In this document: in pieces, positions 9,025 to 17,494 of the stretch
Layout: each line of letters starts with the position of its first letter
Numbering within the stretch: the first letter of the stretch is position 1
Assembly (NCBI RefSeq): GCF_016863295.1
Contig: NZ_BOOP01000021.1
Coordinates: forward strand, 184,569-248,568
DNA: 64,000 nt
Direction of reading: 5' to 3'
Source: Planotetraspora phitsanulokensis
Lineage (GTDB): Bacteria > Actinomycetota > Actinomycetes > Streptosporangiales > Streptosporangiaceae
Notes under the pieces: generated by a model
Told to the model about the DNA's origin: nothing
The model's input: the letters and a program-made list of their open reading frames with translations, nothing else
The model's database searches: none
Made by a program: the position numbers and the translations under genes

Positions 9025-9142
9025 CGTGATCATGCACAGGTTCGGGGAAACCCACATTCACCTGCGACATCGCAGTCCGTGATCATGCACAGGTTCGCCG
9101 ATGACACCTCCTGCCTGCGTCTTCACGGTTCGTGATCATGCA
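9025..9142. repeat. Three direct repeats at an exact 53-bp period
   Basis: A 20-base repeat, CGTGATCATGCACAGGTTCG, occurs at 9025-9044 and 9078-9097. A third partial copy (first 12 bases) is at 9131-9142. The starts are exactly 53 bases apart and the 33-base spacers differ. The core TGATCA is palindromic. The array sits between the ATPase stop and the murT promoter. It could be a binding-site array on one face of the helix (about five turns apart) or a degenerate intergenic repeat. Confidence 0.75.
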
Positions 9143-9202
9143 GTGCCGTACGGCCCCGAGCGGCGAGGCGGCCGGTGGTGGAGCGCGGATAGGATCTCAG
9201 GC

Positions 9203-10459
9203 ATGAGTCAGCTTCCGTTGCGGGCGCAGCTCGCCAGTGCCTTGGGCCGCACGGCCGCGACGCTGTCCAGGGCCACCGGACGCGGCGACGGGTCGGTCAT
9301 CGGCGGCAGGGTCGGGCTCATGCTGGAGCCCGACCTGTTGCGCAAGCTCGCGTCGGACCGCAAGCTCGCCCTGGTCAGCGCCACCAACGGCAAGACCACG
9401 ACGACACGTCTGATCGCCTCGGCGCTCATGGAGCTGGGCGAGGTGGCCACCAACGCCTTCGGGGCGAACATGCCCGCCGGGCACGTGTCGGCGCTGTCGG
9501 GGCAGAAGCACGCGCCCTTCGCCGTCCTCGAGGTCGACGAGAAGTACCTCCCCGAGGTGCTCGACACGACCAACGCCGGGATCGTCACCCTCATGAACCT
9601 CAGCCGCGACCAGATGGACCGCGCGGCCGAGATCTGGCTGCTCGCCCAGAAGTGGCGCCGCGCGCTCGCGGGCAAGCCCGCGCATGTGATCGCCAACTGC
9701 GACGACCCCCTGGTCACGTGGGGCGCGTCGACGGCCGCCCGGGTGACGTGGGTGTCGGGCGGGCAGCGCTGGCGTGAGGACTCGTGGTGCTGCCCCGAGT
9801 GCGGCGGCCCGCTCGACCGCGGCGGTTCCCGGGAGATGGGGCAGCAGGGGTCGGTCCACTGGGCGTGCCGAGAATGCACCTTCCACCGGCCCGAGCCCGA
9901 CTGGATCCTCGACGGTGAGGACGTGATCGACCCGCACGGCCGGCGCTGGCGGCTCGATCTGCAGCTCCCCGGCGAGGCCAACCGGTCCAACGCCGCGATC
10001 GCGCTCGCCACGGTCGACGCGTTCGGCCTCGACCCGGCCCGGGCGATCCCGAGACTGCGGACGGTCACCTCGGTGGCGGGCCGTTACACGACGGTGGAGC
10101 GCGACGGGCGTGCGATGCGGCTCCTGCTGGCGAAGAACCCGGCGGGCTGGCTGGAGGCCTTCGAGGTCTCCGACCCGAGGCTTCCGATCATCCTGTCGGT
10201 CAACGCCCAGGGGCCGGACGGCCGGGACACCTCGTGGCTCTGGGACGTCGACTACCGCATCCTCCGGGGCCGGCCCGTCTTCGTGACCGGCGAACGGCGC
10301 CTCGACCTGGCGTTGCGGCTCGACGTCGCCAGCATCCCGTTCCAGCTCTGCGACTCGTTCGACCAGGCGGTGGCCGCGCTGCCGCTGGGCAGGATCGACG
10401 TGATCGCCAACTACACCGCGTTCCAGCAGATCCGGACGGAGTTCGGTCGTGCAGTCTGA
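9203..10459 (+). CDS. murT: Lipid II isoglutaminyl synthase, Mur-ligase-like subunit MurT
   Basis: 418 residues. With GatD it amidates the alpha-carboxyl of D-Glu in lipid II, using glutamine and ATP. Seen: the Mur ligase P-loop ATNGKTTTTR near residue 65, the central domain with LEVDEKYLPEV, a zinc ribbon built from CPECGG and CREC (absent from ordinary Mur ligases but typical of MurT), and the C-terminal DUF1727 region. Start ATG 9203 has TAGGAT at 9190-9195, 7 bases upstream, so the mRNA is probably leaderless. The stop overlaps the gatD start by 11 bases, consistent with a stoichiometric MurT-GatD complex. The 53-bp repeats end about 50 bases before the -10 box. Confidence 0.93.
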   Translation: MSQLPLRAQLASALGRTAATLSRATGRGDGSVIGGRVGLMLEPDLLRKLASDRKLALVSATNGKTTTTRLIASALMELGEVATNAFGANMPAGHVSALSGQKHAPFAVLEVDEKYLPEVLDTTNAGIVTLMNLSRDQMDRAAEIWLLAQKWRRALAGKPAHVIANCDDPLVTWGASTAARVTWVSGGQRWREDSWCCPECGGPLDRGGSREMGQQGSVHWACRECTFHRPEPDWILDGEDVIDPHGRRWRLDLQLPGEANRSNAAIALATVDAFGLDPARAIPRLRTVTSVAGRYTTVERDGRAMRLLLAKNPAGWLEAFEVSDPRLPIILSVNAQGPDGRDTSWLWDVDYRILRGRPVFVTGERRLDLALRLDVASIPFQLCDSFDQAVAALPLGRIDVIANYTAFQQIRTEFGRAV

Positions 10460-11162
10460 ATTGTCAATCGTCTGGATCTATCCGGACCTGCTCAGCACCT
10501 ACGGCGACCAGGGCAACGTGCTGGTCCTGGAGCAGCGGGCCCGCGCCCGGGGCGTCCCGGCGAGGATTCACTACGTCCGGTCGTCCGACCCGGTGCCCCA
10601 GCAGGGCGACATCTACCTCATCGGCGGGGGCGAGGACCGTCCGCAGATCCTCGGGGCCGAGCGGTTGCGCAAGGACGGCGGGCTGCAGCTGGCGATCGCC
10701 CGCGGGGCCGCGCTGCTGGCGGTCTGCGCGGGCTACCAGATCATGGGCTCGGTGTTCGGCGGCGAGGAGGGCCAGCCCGTGCCCGGCCTCGAACTGCTCG
10801 ACATCAGCTCGAGACGAGGCGAGCAGCGCGCGGTGGGCGAGCTGGCCGCGGAGGTGGATCCCGTGCTTCGCCTGCCCACGCTGACCGGCTTCGAGAACCA
10901 CATGGGCGTCACCCAGCTGGGCCCGGGGGTGCGGGCCCTGTCGCGGACGATCGTCGGCACGGGCAACGGCGACGGCACCGAGGGATGCGTCGCCGGGAAG
11001 ATCATCGGCACGTACCTGCACGGCCCGGCGCTCGCCCGCAACCCCGCGCTCGCCGACCTGCTGCTCTCGTGGGCGATCGGGCCGCTGCCCCCGGTGAACG
11101 ACGAGTGGTATCAGCGGCTGCGCGACGAGCGGCTCGCGGCCGTCCTGGGCGAGCAGGCCTGA
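10449..11162 (+). CDS. gatD: Lipid II isoglutaminyl synthase, glutamine amidotransferase subunit GatD
   Basis: 237 residues, GTG start inside the end of murT. A class I glutaminase-like (CobB/CobQ) domain supplies ammonia to MurT. The nucleophile is the Cys of LLAVCAGYQIMG at about residue 97 and the catalytic His is in GTYLHGP near 196. The early YPDLLSTYGDQGN segment is characteristic of GatD. The overlap with murT means coupled translation. A G/C-rich hairpin at 11199-11216 follows the stop. Confidence 0.92.
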   Translation: MQSELSIVWIYPDLLSTYGDQGNVLVLEQRARARGVPARIHYVRSSDPVPQQGDIYLIGGGEDRPQILGAERLRKDGGLQLAIARGAALLAVCAGYQIMGSVFGGEEGQPVPGLELLDISSRRGEQRAVGELAAEVDPVLRLPTLTGFENHMGVTQLGPGVRALSRTIVGTGNGDGTEGCVAGKIIGTYLHGPALARNPALADLLLSWAIGPLPPVNDEWYQRLRDERLAAVLGEQA

Positions 11163-11198
11163 CGACCCGTCGGGGGTTTCCCGCCGACCGGCGCGCAA

Positions 11199-11216
11199 GG
11201 GCCCCGGCAGGGGCCC
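11199..11216. terminator. Hairpin between convergent gatD and DsrE-like genes
   Basis: Perfect 7-bp stem GGGCCCC/GGGGCCC with a GGCA loop, in the 70 bases between two convergent stops. No T-run follows, so it is a possible bidirectional terminator only. Confidence 0.4.
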
Positions 11217-11232
11217 GTACGGCTCCCGCCGG

Positions 11233-11595
11233 TCAGTACACCAGGGCCTGGACGTCCTCGGCGAGCACCTCTTCGACGAAGGTGGAGGCTCCCGCGATGC
11301 GGACACCGTCGATGACGTCGTCGACGGTGATCTCGCGGCGTGCGGCGCACTGGGTGCAGAGAGTCACGCGTCCGGCGGCGAGCACGGCGTCGAGCAGGTC
11401 CGCCAGCGGGGCGGCCTCGGCGAGGACGAACTCCTTCGCGCGACCGGGCAGCGCGAACCACGCGGATTCGCCGGTGAGCCACAGGGACACGGGAACACCG
11501 CTGGCCAGCGCGGCTGCCGCGACGGTGAACGCCTGGTTGCACCGCTCCGGCGCGTCCGCACCGGCCGTCACCTTGATCACCAGTGATCGTGCCAT
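11233..11595 (-). CDS. DsrE family sulfur-relay-like protein
   Basis: 120 residues, the normal length for a DsrE/DsrF domain. It begins MARSLVIKVTAGADAPERC and has the usual alternating strands and helices, with ALASGVPVSLWL after the first helix. Two cysteines in LCTQCAARR near residue 80 sit where family members carry the persulfide cysteine. The partner enzyme is unknown. TAGGCT on the minus strand (11607-11602) lies 6 bases before the ATG, giving a leaderless transcript. It is convergent with gatD and divergent from the nitrobindin-like gene. Confidence 0.8.
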   Translation of the reverse strand: MARSLVIKVTAGADAPERCNQAFTVAAAALASGVPVSLWLTGESAWFALPGRAKEFVLAEAAPLADLLDAVLAAGRVTLCTQCAARREITVDDVIDGVRIAGASTFVEEVLAEDVQALVY

Positions 11596-11720
11596 GGTGG
11601 CAGCCTAGTCCGAGGCCGATGCCCCCGCGTCAGCGCATACCGGATAAGTCCGCACAAGTCATGAGAGTGCCTGTCGCCCCGGCGATCCGGCTCGCCTCCG
11701 GGCATCTAAGCTCGTGTTCC

Positions 11721-12218
11721 ATGGACGCACATCCCGACCTCGAACCGATCGCCTTCCTCCTGGGCCGTTGGGAGGGGGCCGGCGTGATCGGCTACCCCAC
11801 CATGGAAAGCGCCAACTTCGGCCAGGAGGTGGAGTTCGGGCACAACGGCAAGCCGTTCCTGACCTACCGGAGCCGCACCTGGCTGCTCGACGCCGAGGGC
11901 GCCAAGGTCCGCCCGCTCGCCACGGAGACCGGTTTCTGGCGGATCCAGCCCGAGCGCCAGCTCGAGGTCTGCCTCGCCCACCCCACGGGCATCGTGGAGA
12001 TCTACGTGGGGGAGGTCGTCTTCCACAAGATCGAGCTGCGGACCGACGTCGTCGCCCGTACGGCCACCGCCAAGGAGTACACGGCGGGCCACCGTCTTTA
12101 CGGTCTGGTCAACGGCAGCCTGATGTACGCCTACGACATGGCGGCCGTGGGTCAGCCGCTGCAGTCGCATGCCTCCGCTGAGCTCAAGAAGGTCGCGGAC
12201 TTCGAGCCGGAGGACTGA
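11721..12218 (+). CDS. Nitrobindin-like heme-binding beta-barrel protein (DUF1794/THAP4 type)
   Basis: 165 residues. The family is a ten-strand barrel that binds ferric heme and is thought to scavenge or isomerise peroxynitrite or NO species. Seen: LLGRWEGAGVIGYP, the GxWxGxG signature, near residue 13, and a C-terminal LQSHASAELKKV whose His matches the heme-ligand position. ATG 11721 is chosen because TAAGCT at 11707-11712 lies 8 bases upstream and homology starts there; the frame is open further upstream but without family similarity. In Streptomyces a similar gene also neighbours the Nur regulator (recollection). Confidence 0.85.
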   Translation: MDAHPDLEPIAFLLGRWEGAGVIGYPTMESANFGQEVEFGHNGKPFLTYRSRTWLLDAEGAKVRPLATETGFWRIQPERQLEVCLAHPTGIVEIYVGEVVFHKIELRTDVVARTATAKEYTAGHRLYGLVNGSLMYAYDMAAVGQPLQSHASAELKKVADFEPED

Positions 12219-12299
12219 ACGTCAGTCCGGGCGGACGCGGTCGATCAGGCGGGAGGCGAGGATACGCGGAGGCGTCGCCGGCAGGGAAGGCCTGAAGTC

Positions 12300-12475
12300 T
12301 CCAGAAAAGGAAAAGAACCCCGGGCGGCCTCCGCCTCACGATGAGGCGGGCCGGCTGGACCAATGGCCGAGGATGCGCCTCGGCCGCCGGCAGCCCGGGG
12401 TTCCGGTGTCTGCTGAGGATTTCGCCAGGACGTCGAAGACATCCAGACGGAAGGTCCGAATGGACGACGTCCTAG
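12300..12475 (-). ncRNA. Structured intergenic element, possible small RNA on the minus strand
   Basis: In a 423-base gap (12219-12641) there is an 11-bp perfect outer stem (12315-12325 with 12393-12403). It encloses two hairpins: an 8-bp stem at 12331-12338/12342-12349 and an 8-bp stem at 12365-12372/12378-12385. Another stem, 12428-12435 with 12465-12472, lies beside it. Read on the minus strand the outer stem is followed by TTCTTTTCCTTTTC, as in an intrinsic terminator, so a minus-strand RNA of about 170 nt is the simplest reading. A 65-codon open frame also crosses it but resembles no protein. No known RNA family recognised. Confidence 0.45.
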
Positions 12476-12500
12476 CGGACAGCCACCTCGCTAGTCCAAT

Positions 12501-12514
12501 AATGATTAACCATT
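12501..12514. promoter_or_regulatory. AT-rich near-palindrome upstream of the Fur-family gene
   Basis: AATGATTAACCATT is a 14-base inverted repeat with 12 of 14 positions symmetric, in an otherwise G/C-rich gap, about 115 bases before the Fur-family -10 box. It is a candidate regulator site for the Fur-like gene or for the minus-strand RNA. It does not closely match the published Nur box as I remember it. Confidence 0.4.
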
Positions 12515-12641
12515 GTTCGGACCACCTCCCTTCTGCGTGCTTGTACGTTATGCGAGCCCCGGAGGCGGCGGCAAGCGATTATGCGGGGGGCCGAAATCAC
12601 GGCGAGACGCACGTGTCCGTGAGGGCTCGTAGACTCTGTTC

Positions 12642-13052
12642 ATGGCTGAGACCTGGCACGAGCAGCTGCGTTCACGCGGCTACCGGATCACTCCTCAGCG
12701 CCAGCTGGTGCTGGAGGCGATCACCCAGCTCGGGCATGCCACGCCCGAGGACATCTGCTCGCGCGTCCAGGAGACCGCCCGTGGAGTGAACATCTCCACC
12801 GTCTACCGCACCGTGGAACTGCTCGAGGAGCTGGGCCTCGTCTCCCACACCCATCTGGGGCACGGCGCGCCCACCTACCACCTCGCCTCGGAGGCCGATC
12901 ACGTCCACCTGGTCTGCCGTTCGTGCAGCAAGGTGACGGAGGTCGCCCCGGATCTGGTCAACAGCTTGGTGGACATCCTCGACGACCGGCTGGGCTTCGC
13001 CACCGACGTCCGCCATCTCACCGTCTTCGGCCGGTGCGGAGACTGCCGCTGA
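12642..13052 (+). CDS. Fur-family metalloregulator, probably Nur- or Zur-like
   Basis: 136 residues. A winged-helix DNA-binding domain (TPQRQLVLEAI, then the recognition helix region NISTVYRTVELLEELG) is followed by the dimerisation domain with the HVHLVCRSC metal-binding segment and a C-terminal GRCGDCR pair. Two CxxC motifs suggest a structural zinc site. Neighbouring genes match the Nur (nickel) locus of Streptomyces as I recall it, but the metal cannot be fixed from sequence. TAGACT at 12630-12635 lies 6 bases before the ATG, so the mRNA should be leaderless. Confidence 0.88.
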   Translation: MAETWHEQLRSRGYRITPQRQLVLEAITQLGHATPEDICSRVQETARGVNISTVYRTVELLEELGLVSHTHLGHGAPTYHLASEADHVHLVCRSCSKVTEVAPDLVNSLVDILDDRLGFATDVRHLTVFGRCGDCR

Positions 13053-13103
13053 TCGACGGGTCCGCCCGGACCGCGTTTGTACGGGACCGAATAGCCTTGA
13101 GGC

Positions 13104-14144
13104 ATGCGGAGCCCATTGCTTGACACACCGGGAGCGGTCGCCGCCGTGGCGCCGGACGAGACGATCGCAGCGCACTACGGGGAGCCCTACGCCGAGCAAC
13201 GTGCGCTCGCGGCCGGGCAGGCGCTGGTCGACCGGAGTAACAGGGAGATCGTCCGGGTCTCCGGGCCCGACCGGCTGACCTGGCTGAACGACCTGAGCTC
13301 CCAGCGGCTCGACACCCTCGCGCCGGGCGTGCCCACCCAGACCCTGCTCCTCGATCTGCAGGGCCGCGTCCAGCACCACCTCACGCTCGTTGACGACGGC
13401 GACGCGGTGTGGGCGCACGTGGAGCCGGGGACCTCGGCCGAGTTGGTCGCGTTCCTGGACAAGATGCGGTTCATGCTGCGGGTCGAGGTGGCCGACATGA
13501 CCCCCGACTACGCCGTGGTCTCCGTCGCCGCGCCCGGGGCCTCTCCCATGACCGCTCCGCCCGAGGGCGCGATCGCCATCGGCGGCGACTTCCTGGTGCC
13601 GCGGGCCACGCTGGCGGACGTCCCGGCCCCCTTGGGCCTGAGACTCGCCGGAATCTGGGCGTACGAGGCGCTCCGCATCGAGGCGCACCAGCCGAGACTC
13701 GGCTTCGAGACCGACCACAAGGCGATCCCGCACGAGGTCGGCTGGATCGAGCAGGCCGTCCACCTGAACAAGGGCTGCTACCGCGGGCAGGAGACCGTAG
13801 CCCGGGTCCACAACCTGGGCCATCCGCCGCGGCGCCTCGTCTTCCTGCACCTCGACGGCAGTGTGGACACGTTGCCCGCCCACGGCTCCCCGGTCACGCT
13901 CGGCTCCGGGACTCCGGCCGAGGCGGATGCGGAGACGGCCGTGCCCGGTCAGATCGGCTTCGTCGGCTCTTCGGCGCGCCACCACGAGCTCGGTCCGATC
14001 GCCCTCGCGGTCGTGAAGCGGACGGTGCCCGTCGACGCCGAACTGCTCGCGGGCGGCGTCGCGGCGACGCAGGAGGTCATCGTGCCGCCGGACGCCGGTC
14101 GCAACGTGAAGATCGACCCGGCCCTCCGGCGCCGGCTTCGCTGA
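13104..14144 (+). CDS. ygfZ: YgfZ/GcvT-fold protein, folate-binding Fe-S repair factor
   Basis: 346 residues. This family resembles the T-protein of glycine cleavage and uses folate to help maintain Fe-S enzymes such as MiaB. The signature KGCYRGQE is present near residue 228, with its conserved Cys, and the GcvT-like N-terminus contains LVDRSNREIVRVSGPDRL. TAGCCT at 13092-13097 lies 6 bases before the ATG (leaderless). It follows the Fur-like gene by about 50 bases but has its own promoter. A pair of short direct repeats follows the stop. Confidence 0.87.
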   Translation: MRSPLLDTPGAVAAVAPDETIAAHYGEPYAEQRALAAGQALVDRSNREIVRVSGPDRLTWLNDLSSQRLDTLAPGVPTQTLLLDLQGRVQHHLTLVDDGDAVWAHVEPGTSAELVAFLDKMRFMLRVEVADMTPDYAVVSVAAPGASPMTAPPEGAIAIGGDFLVPRATLADVPAPLGLRLAGIWAYEALRIEAHQPRLGFETDHKAIPHEVGWIEQAVHLNKGCYRGQETVARVHNLGHPPRRLVFLHLDGSVDTLPAHGSPVTLGSGTPAEADAETAVPGQIGFVGSSARHHELGPIALAVVKRTVPVDAELLAGGVAATQEVIVPPDAGRNVKIDPALRRRLR

Positions 14145-14166
14145 CCGGCCGAGAGCACCCCGTCCC

Positions 14167-14218
14167 AGGGCGACCGGCCGGTGAGTGGCCCGCCCAGAGC
14201 GACCGGCCGTGAGCGGCC
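14167..14218. repeat. Two short direct repeats between ygfZ and dtd
   Basis: The unit AG(G/A)GCGACCGGCCG(G)TGAG(T/C)GGCC occurs at 14167-14190 and 14196-14218. Each contains GGCC dyads, so they may act as a terminator region for the convergent genes. Confidence 0.5.
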
Positions 14219-14223
14219 CTGCT

Positions 14224-14658
14224 TCAGAGCCCGGGGACGTCCAGCACGAGCGTGATGGGGCCGTCGTTGGTCAGGGAGACCTGCATGTCGGCCCCGAACA
14301 CGCCCGTCTCGACGCGTGCCCCCTGCGCCCTGAGCTCGGCGACGACGGCCTCCACCAGTGGCTCGGCGACGGGCCCGGGGGCCGCCGACTGCCAGGTGGG
14401 GCGGCGCCCCTTACGGGCGTCGCCGTACAGGGTGAACTGGCTGATCACGAGCAGGGGGGCGCCGACGTCCGAGCAGGACTTCTCGCCGTGGAGGATCCGC
14501 AGCCCCCACAGCTTGCCGGCCAGCCGCGCCGCCTCGGCGGGCCCGTCGGAATGGGTGACGCCCACCAGGACGAGGAGGCCGGGCTCGTCGATCGCCCCGA
14601 CCACCTTGCCGTCCACCGTGACCGACGCTGAGCTGACTCGCTGGACCACCGCACGCAT
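14224..14658 (-). CDS. dtd: D-aminoacyl-tRNA deacylase
   Basis: 144 residues. It hydrolyses D-amino acids (and Gly from tRNA-Ala) off tRNA. The family motifs are present: [17 protein letters not shown] at the N-terminus, [19 protein letters not shown] with the SQFTLY box, and the C-terminal [10 protein letters not shown] carrying the Gly-cisPro-type region. ATG 14658 is chosen because homology starts with MRAVVQRV; a few codons upstream are open. It is divergent from the asparaginase gene across a 45-base gap. Confidence 0.92.
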   Translation of the reverse strand: MRAVVQRVSSASVTVDGKVVGAIDEPGLLVLVGVTHSDGPAEAARLAGKLWGLRILHGEKSCSDVGAPLLVISQFTLYGDARKGRRPTWQSAAPGPVAEPLVEAVVAELRAQGARVETGVFGADMQVSLTNDGPITLVLDVPGL

Positions 14659-14703
14659 GGCCCCGCATTCTGCCACGTCCGGGCGCTTCGTAGACTGCCC
14701 GCT

Positions 14704-15651
14704 ATGTCCGATCTGATCGTCGAAGTGGTCCGCTCAGGGTTCGTCGAGTCCGTCCACAGCGTCCGGGTGTACGCGGTGGACGCCCACGGTTCTCCCGTCA
14801 TGGTTCACGGTGACACGTCGAGCCTGGTGTCCCCCCGTTCGTCGATGAAGCCGCTGCAGGCGCTCGCCATGGTCCGGGCCGGCCTGCCCGTGGAGAACGA
14901 ACTGCTCGCGCTCGCCTGCGGCAGCCACGGCGGGGAGCGGTTCCACATCGACGGGGTACGGAAGATCCTCGCCGGAGCCGGCCTGGACGAGTCCGCCCTG
15001 CGCTGTCCGGAGGACCTGCCCCTGGACACCGAGGCACTTCACCAGGTCCTCCGCGAACAGGGTGGGCCGAGCAGGATCCTGATGAACTGCTCGGGCAAGC
15101 ACGCGGCCATGCTCGCCACCTGCGTGGCGAACGCGTGGCCCGTCGACGGCTACCTGCACCCCGGCCATCCCCTGCAGCGGGCGATCAGGTCCACGGTCGA
15201 GGAGCTCACCGGGGAGCGCGTCGCGGCCACCGGCGTCGACGGGTGCGGCGCCCCGCTGTTCTTCGTCTCCATGACCGGCGTCGTGCGGGCCTTCCGCCGG
15301 TTCACCCTGGCGGACCCCGGCAGCCCCGAGCGCCGCATCGCCGACGCCATGCGCGCGTATCCCGAGTGGACCAGCGGCACGGCGCGGCCCGAGGCCGTGC
15401 TCATGCGGGCGATCCCCGGCCTGATGGTCAAGGCCGGCGCGGAGGCGTTCGACGCCTTCGCCTTCACGGACGGGAGCGCCGGCGCGGTGAAGGTCGACGA
15501 CGGCGGCACGCGGGCCCGAGTCCCCGTCACCGTCGCGGCCCTGCGCGCCCTCGGTCTCGACGCCCCCGAGCTGACCGAGCTCGCCACCGCCCCGGTGAAG
15601 GGTGGGGGAGAGCCCGTCGGTGAGATCCGGGTCCGGCCGGCCTCCCAGTGA
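14704..15651 (+). CDS. Asparaginase II family protein (PF06089 type)
   Basis: 315 residues, matching the Rhizobium-type asparaginase II family, which is unrelated to E. coli AnsA/AnsB and predicted to hydrolyse L-asparagine. Seen: [13 protein letters not shown] at the start, [12 protein letters not shown] with the Ser-x-x-Lys pair near residue 47, [21 protein letters not shown] and GVDGCGAP. These SxxK and cysteine-containing motifs are shared across the family. TAGACT at 14691-14696, 7 bases before the ATG, predicts a leaderless mRNA. No transport gene lies next to it. Confidence 0.85.
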   Translation: MSDLIVEVVRSGFVESVHSVRVYAVDAHGSPVMVHGDTSSLVSPRSSMKPLQALAMVRAGLPVENELLALACGSHGGERFHIDGVRKILAGAGLDESALRCPEDLPLDTEALHQVLREQGGPSRILMNCSGKHAAMLATCVANAWPVDGYLHPGHPLQRAIRSTVEELTGERVAATGVDGCGAPLFFVSMTGVVRAFRRFTLADPGSPERRIADAMRAYPEWTSGTARPEAVLMRAIPGLMVKAGAEAFDAFAFTDGSAGAVKVDDGGTRARVPVTVAALRALGLDAPELTELATAPVKGGGEPVGEIRVRPASQ

Positions 15652-15710
15652 CGAACCCTCTCGAACGGCCCACCTTGTACGGCCAGGATCACTGACTACG
15701 CTTGCTGGAC

Positions 15711-16682
15711 ATGGGACGTACGCGCCTGTATCGGAACGGGAAGCTCGAGGCCGAGGGCTTTCCCGTCGCCGATGTGTCGGAGCATGTGAAGGACCCGTCC
15801 GCGGTGGTGTGGTTCGACATGTGCGAGCCGAACGAGGAGGACCTGCGGGCGATCAGCGAGGAACTGGGCATCCACGAGCTCGCCGTCGAAGACGCCCTGC
15901 AGCACAAGCAGCGCCCGAAGCTGGACGTCTACGAAAGCCACAAGTTCCTCAACGTCTACGCCGTGAGGTTCGACACCGGCTCGGGCCGGCTGGACGTCGC
16001 CGAGGCCGCGGCGTTCATCACGCCCAACGCCCTGGTGACCGTCCGGAACTCTCGCCGGTTCGAGATCGAGGAGGTCATCAGGCGGTGGGACGAGGCGCCG
16101 GGCCTCACCGAGCACGGCATCGCCTTCCTGCTGTACGGCCTGCTCGACTATGTGGTGGACACTCACTTCGAGACCGTCGAGGCGATCGACGAGCAGATCG
16201 AGGTGCTGGAGGAGAGCGTCTTCGGGGAACGGGCGATCACCCAGGGCGACCAGCGCCGGACGTTCGAGATCCGCAAGAGCCTGGTGACCCTGCGCCGCGT
16301 CGTCATGCCGATGCGCGAGGTCGTCAACACCCTCATCCGCAGGAACGACGAGATAGGCGACGGGGCGATGGCCCCGTACTACCAGGACGTGTACGACCAG
16401 GTGCTGCGGGCCACCGAGTGGACCGAGTCCCTACGGGACCTGCTCAGCAACATCCGTGAGGCGCACCTCACGATGCAGAGCAACAAGATGAACCTGATCA
16501 TGAAGCGGGTGACGAGCTGGGCGGCCATCATCGCCGTCCCCACTCTGATCACCGGCTTCTACGGGCAGAACGTCCCCTTCCCCGGATTCGAGCACTCCTG
16601 GGGCTTCTGGGTGTCCAGCGTCGCCATCGTGCTCGTGTCAGCCGTGCTGTACCGGTCGTTCCGCAAGCGCGACTGGCTCTGA
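15711..16682 (+). CDS. corA: CorA-family magnesium/cobalt channel with a variant GMN motif
   Basis: 323 residues. A large cytoplasmic N-domain with long helices (EAIDEQIEVLEESVF) is followed by two C-terminal membrane helices, TLITGFYGQN ending the first and a last helix before RSFRKRDWL. CorA channels form pentamers. The usual YGMN selectivity motif is YGQN here, so ion preference may differ. ATG 15711 is chosen because TACGCT at 15697-15702 lies 8 bases upstream; the upstream TTG 15702 would overlap that box. It converges with the alanyl-tRNA editing gene, with 8 bases between stops. Confidence 0.87.
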   Translation: MGRTRLYRNGKLEAEGFPVADVSEHVKDPSAVVWFDMCEPNEEDLRAISEELGIHELAVEDALQHKQRPKLDVYESHKFLNVYAVRFDTGSGRLDVAEAAAFITPNALVTVRNSRRFEIEEVIRRWDEAPGLTEHGIAFLLYGLLDYVVDTHFETVEAIDEQIEVLEESVFGERAITQGDQRRTFEIRKSLVTLRRVVMPMREVVNTLIRRNDEIGDGAMAPYYQDVYDQVLRATEWTESLRDLLSNIREAHLTMQSNKMNLIMKRVTSWAAIIAVPTLITGFYGQNVPFPGFEHSWGFWVSSVAIVLVSAVLYRSFRKRDWL

Positions 16683-16690
16683 CGGAAGCG

Positions 16691-17425
16691 TCACTCCTCG
16701 ACGGCGATCCTTAGCCGCCGGAAGCCCTTGCCCTTGTTCTCGATCTTGGCGACCCGGATCCTGCCGATCTGCTTGGTCGAGGCCACGTGGGTGCCGCCGT
16801 CCGCCTGGCAGTCGAGACCGACGATGTCCACGATGCGGACCTCCTGGACGGACTCGGGCACCAGGTTCGTCGCGGTGCGGATGATGTCCGGGATGGCGAA
16901 CGCCTCGGCTCGGGGCAGGACCCGGATGTCGATGCGCCGGTCGGCGGTCACCTCCGAGTTGCACGCCGCCTCGACGGCCTCCTTGAAGCCGGGGGGCACC
17001 TCGGTGAGGTTGAAGTCCATCCGGGCGACCAGCGGCTCCATGTTGCCGCCGGTGACCAGCGCGCCGAAGTCCCGGAACACGACCCCGCAGAGCACGTGCA
17101 GCGCGGAGTGCGTGCGCATCAGCGCCGAACGCCTGTCGTCGGCGAGGGCGGCCCTGACCACGGTGCCGGGAACGGGAAGCGGCTCGTCCTCGGCGGGGAT
17201 CAGGTAGAGGTCGTCGCCCTTGCGCACGCCCGCGATGCGGGTCTCCACCCCCTGCCAGAGGAGGGTGCCCTCGTCGGCGGGCTGGCCGCCGCCTCCCGGA
17301 TAGAACGCCGAGCGGTCGAGCACGATCCCGTCAGGGGAGGAGGCGAGGACGACCGCCTCCCAGTCGCGCAGGTTCTGGTCGGCGAGTTCGAGGCGTTCGG
17401 TGCGCCCGAGAGCATCGGTTCCCAT
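16691..17425 (-). CDS. AlaX-type alanyl-tRNA editing protein
   Basis: 244 residues. Free-standing relative of the AlaRS editing domain that removes Ser or Gly from mischarged tRNA-Ala. The N-terminal beta-barrel part has AFYPGGGGQPADEG and the catalytic zinc site is made by RTHSALHVL (HxxxH) and CQADGGTHV (CxxxH), all four ligands present. TAGGCT on the minus strand (17438-17433) is 7 bases before the ATG, so leaderless. It ends just after corA on the opposite strand. Confidence 0.9.
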   Translation of the reverse strand: MGTDALGRTERLELADQNLRDWEAVVLASSPDGIVLDRSAFYPGGGGQPADEGTLLWQGVETRIAGVRKGDDLYLIPAEDEPLPVPGTVVRAALADDRRSALMRTHSALHVLCGVVFRDFGALVTGGNMEPLVARMDFNLTEVPPGFKEAVEAACNSEVTADRRIDIRVLPRAEAFAIPDIIRTATNLVPESVQEVRIVDIVGLDCQADGGTHVASTKQIGRIRVAKIENKGKGFRRLRIAVEE

Positions 17426-17494
17426 GGTCGGCAGCCTAGGGCCAACCCCGGACGCCTCGCCCGCCGAGGCCTGCCGGGGAGACCTGCCAGTGGC

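Noticed and set aside
5849..9070. A 1073-codon minus-strand frame opposite the HerA-like ATPase
   Set aside because: The plus strand encodes an ATPase with Walker motifs; the antisense product is low-complexity.
9025..9142. CRISPR array
   Set aside because: The repeat is only 20 bases, the third copy matches just 12, there are two spacers, and no cas gene is in the window.
12245..12442. 65-codon protein on the minus strand in the Fur-gene gap
   Set aside because: The frame overlaps strong RNA-like stems, has no ribosome site and resembles no protein.
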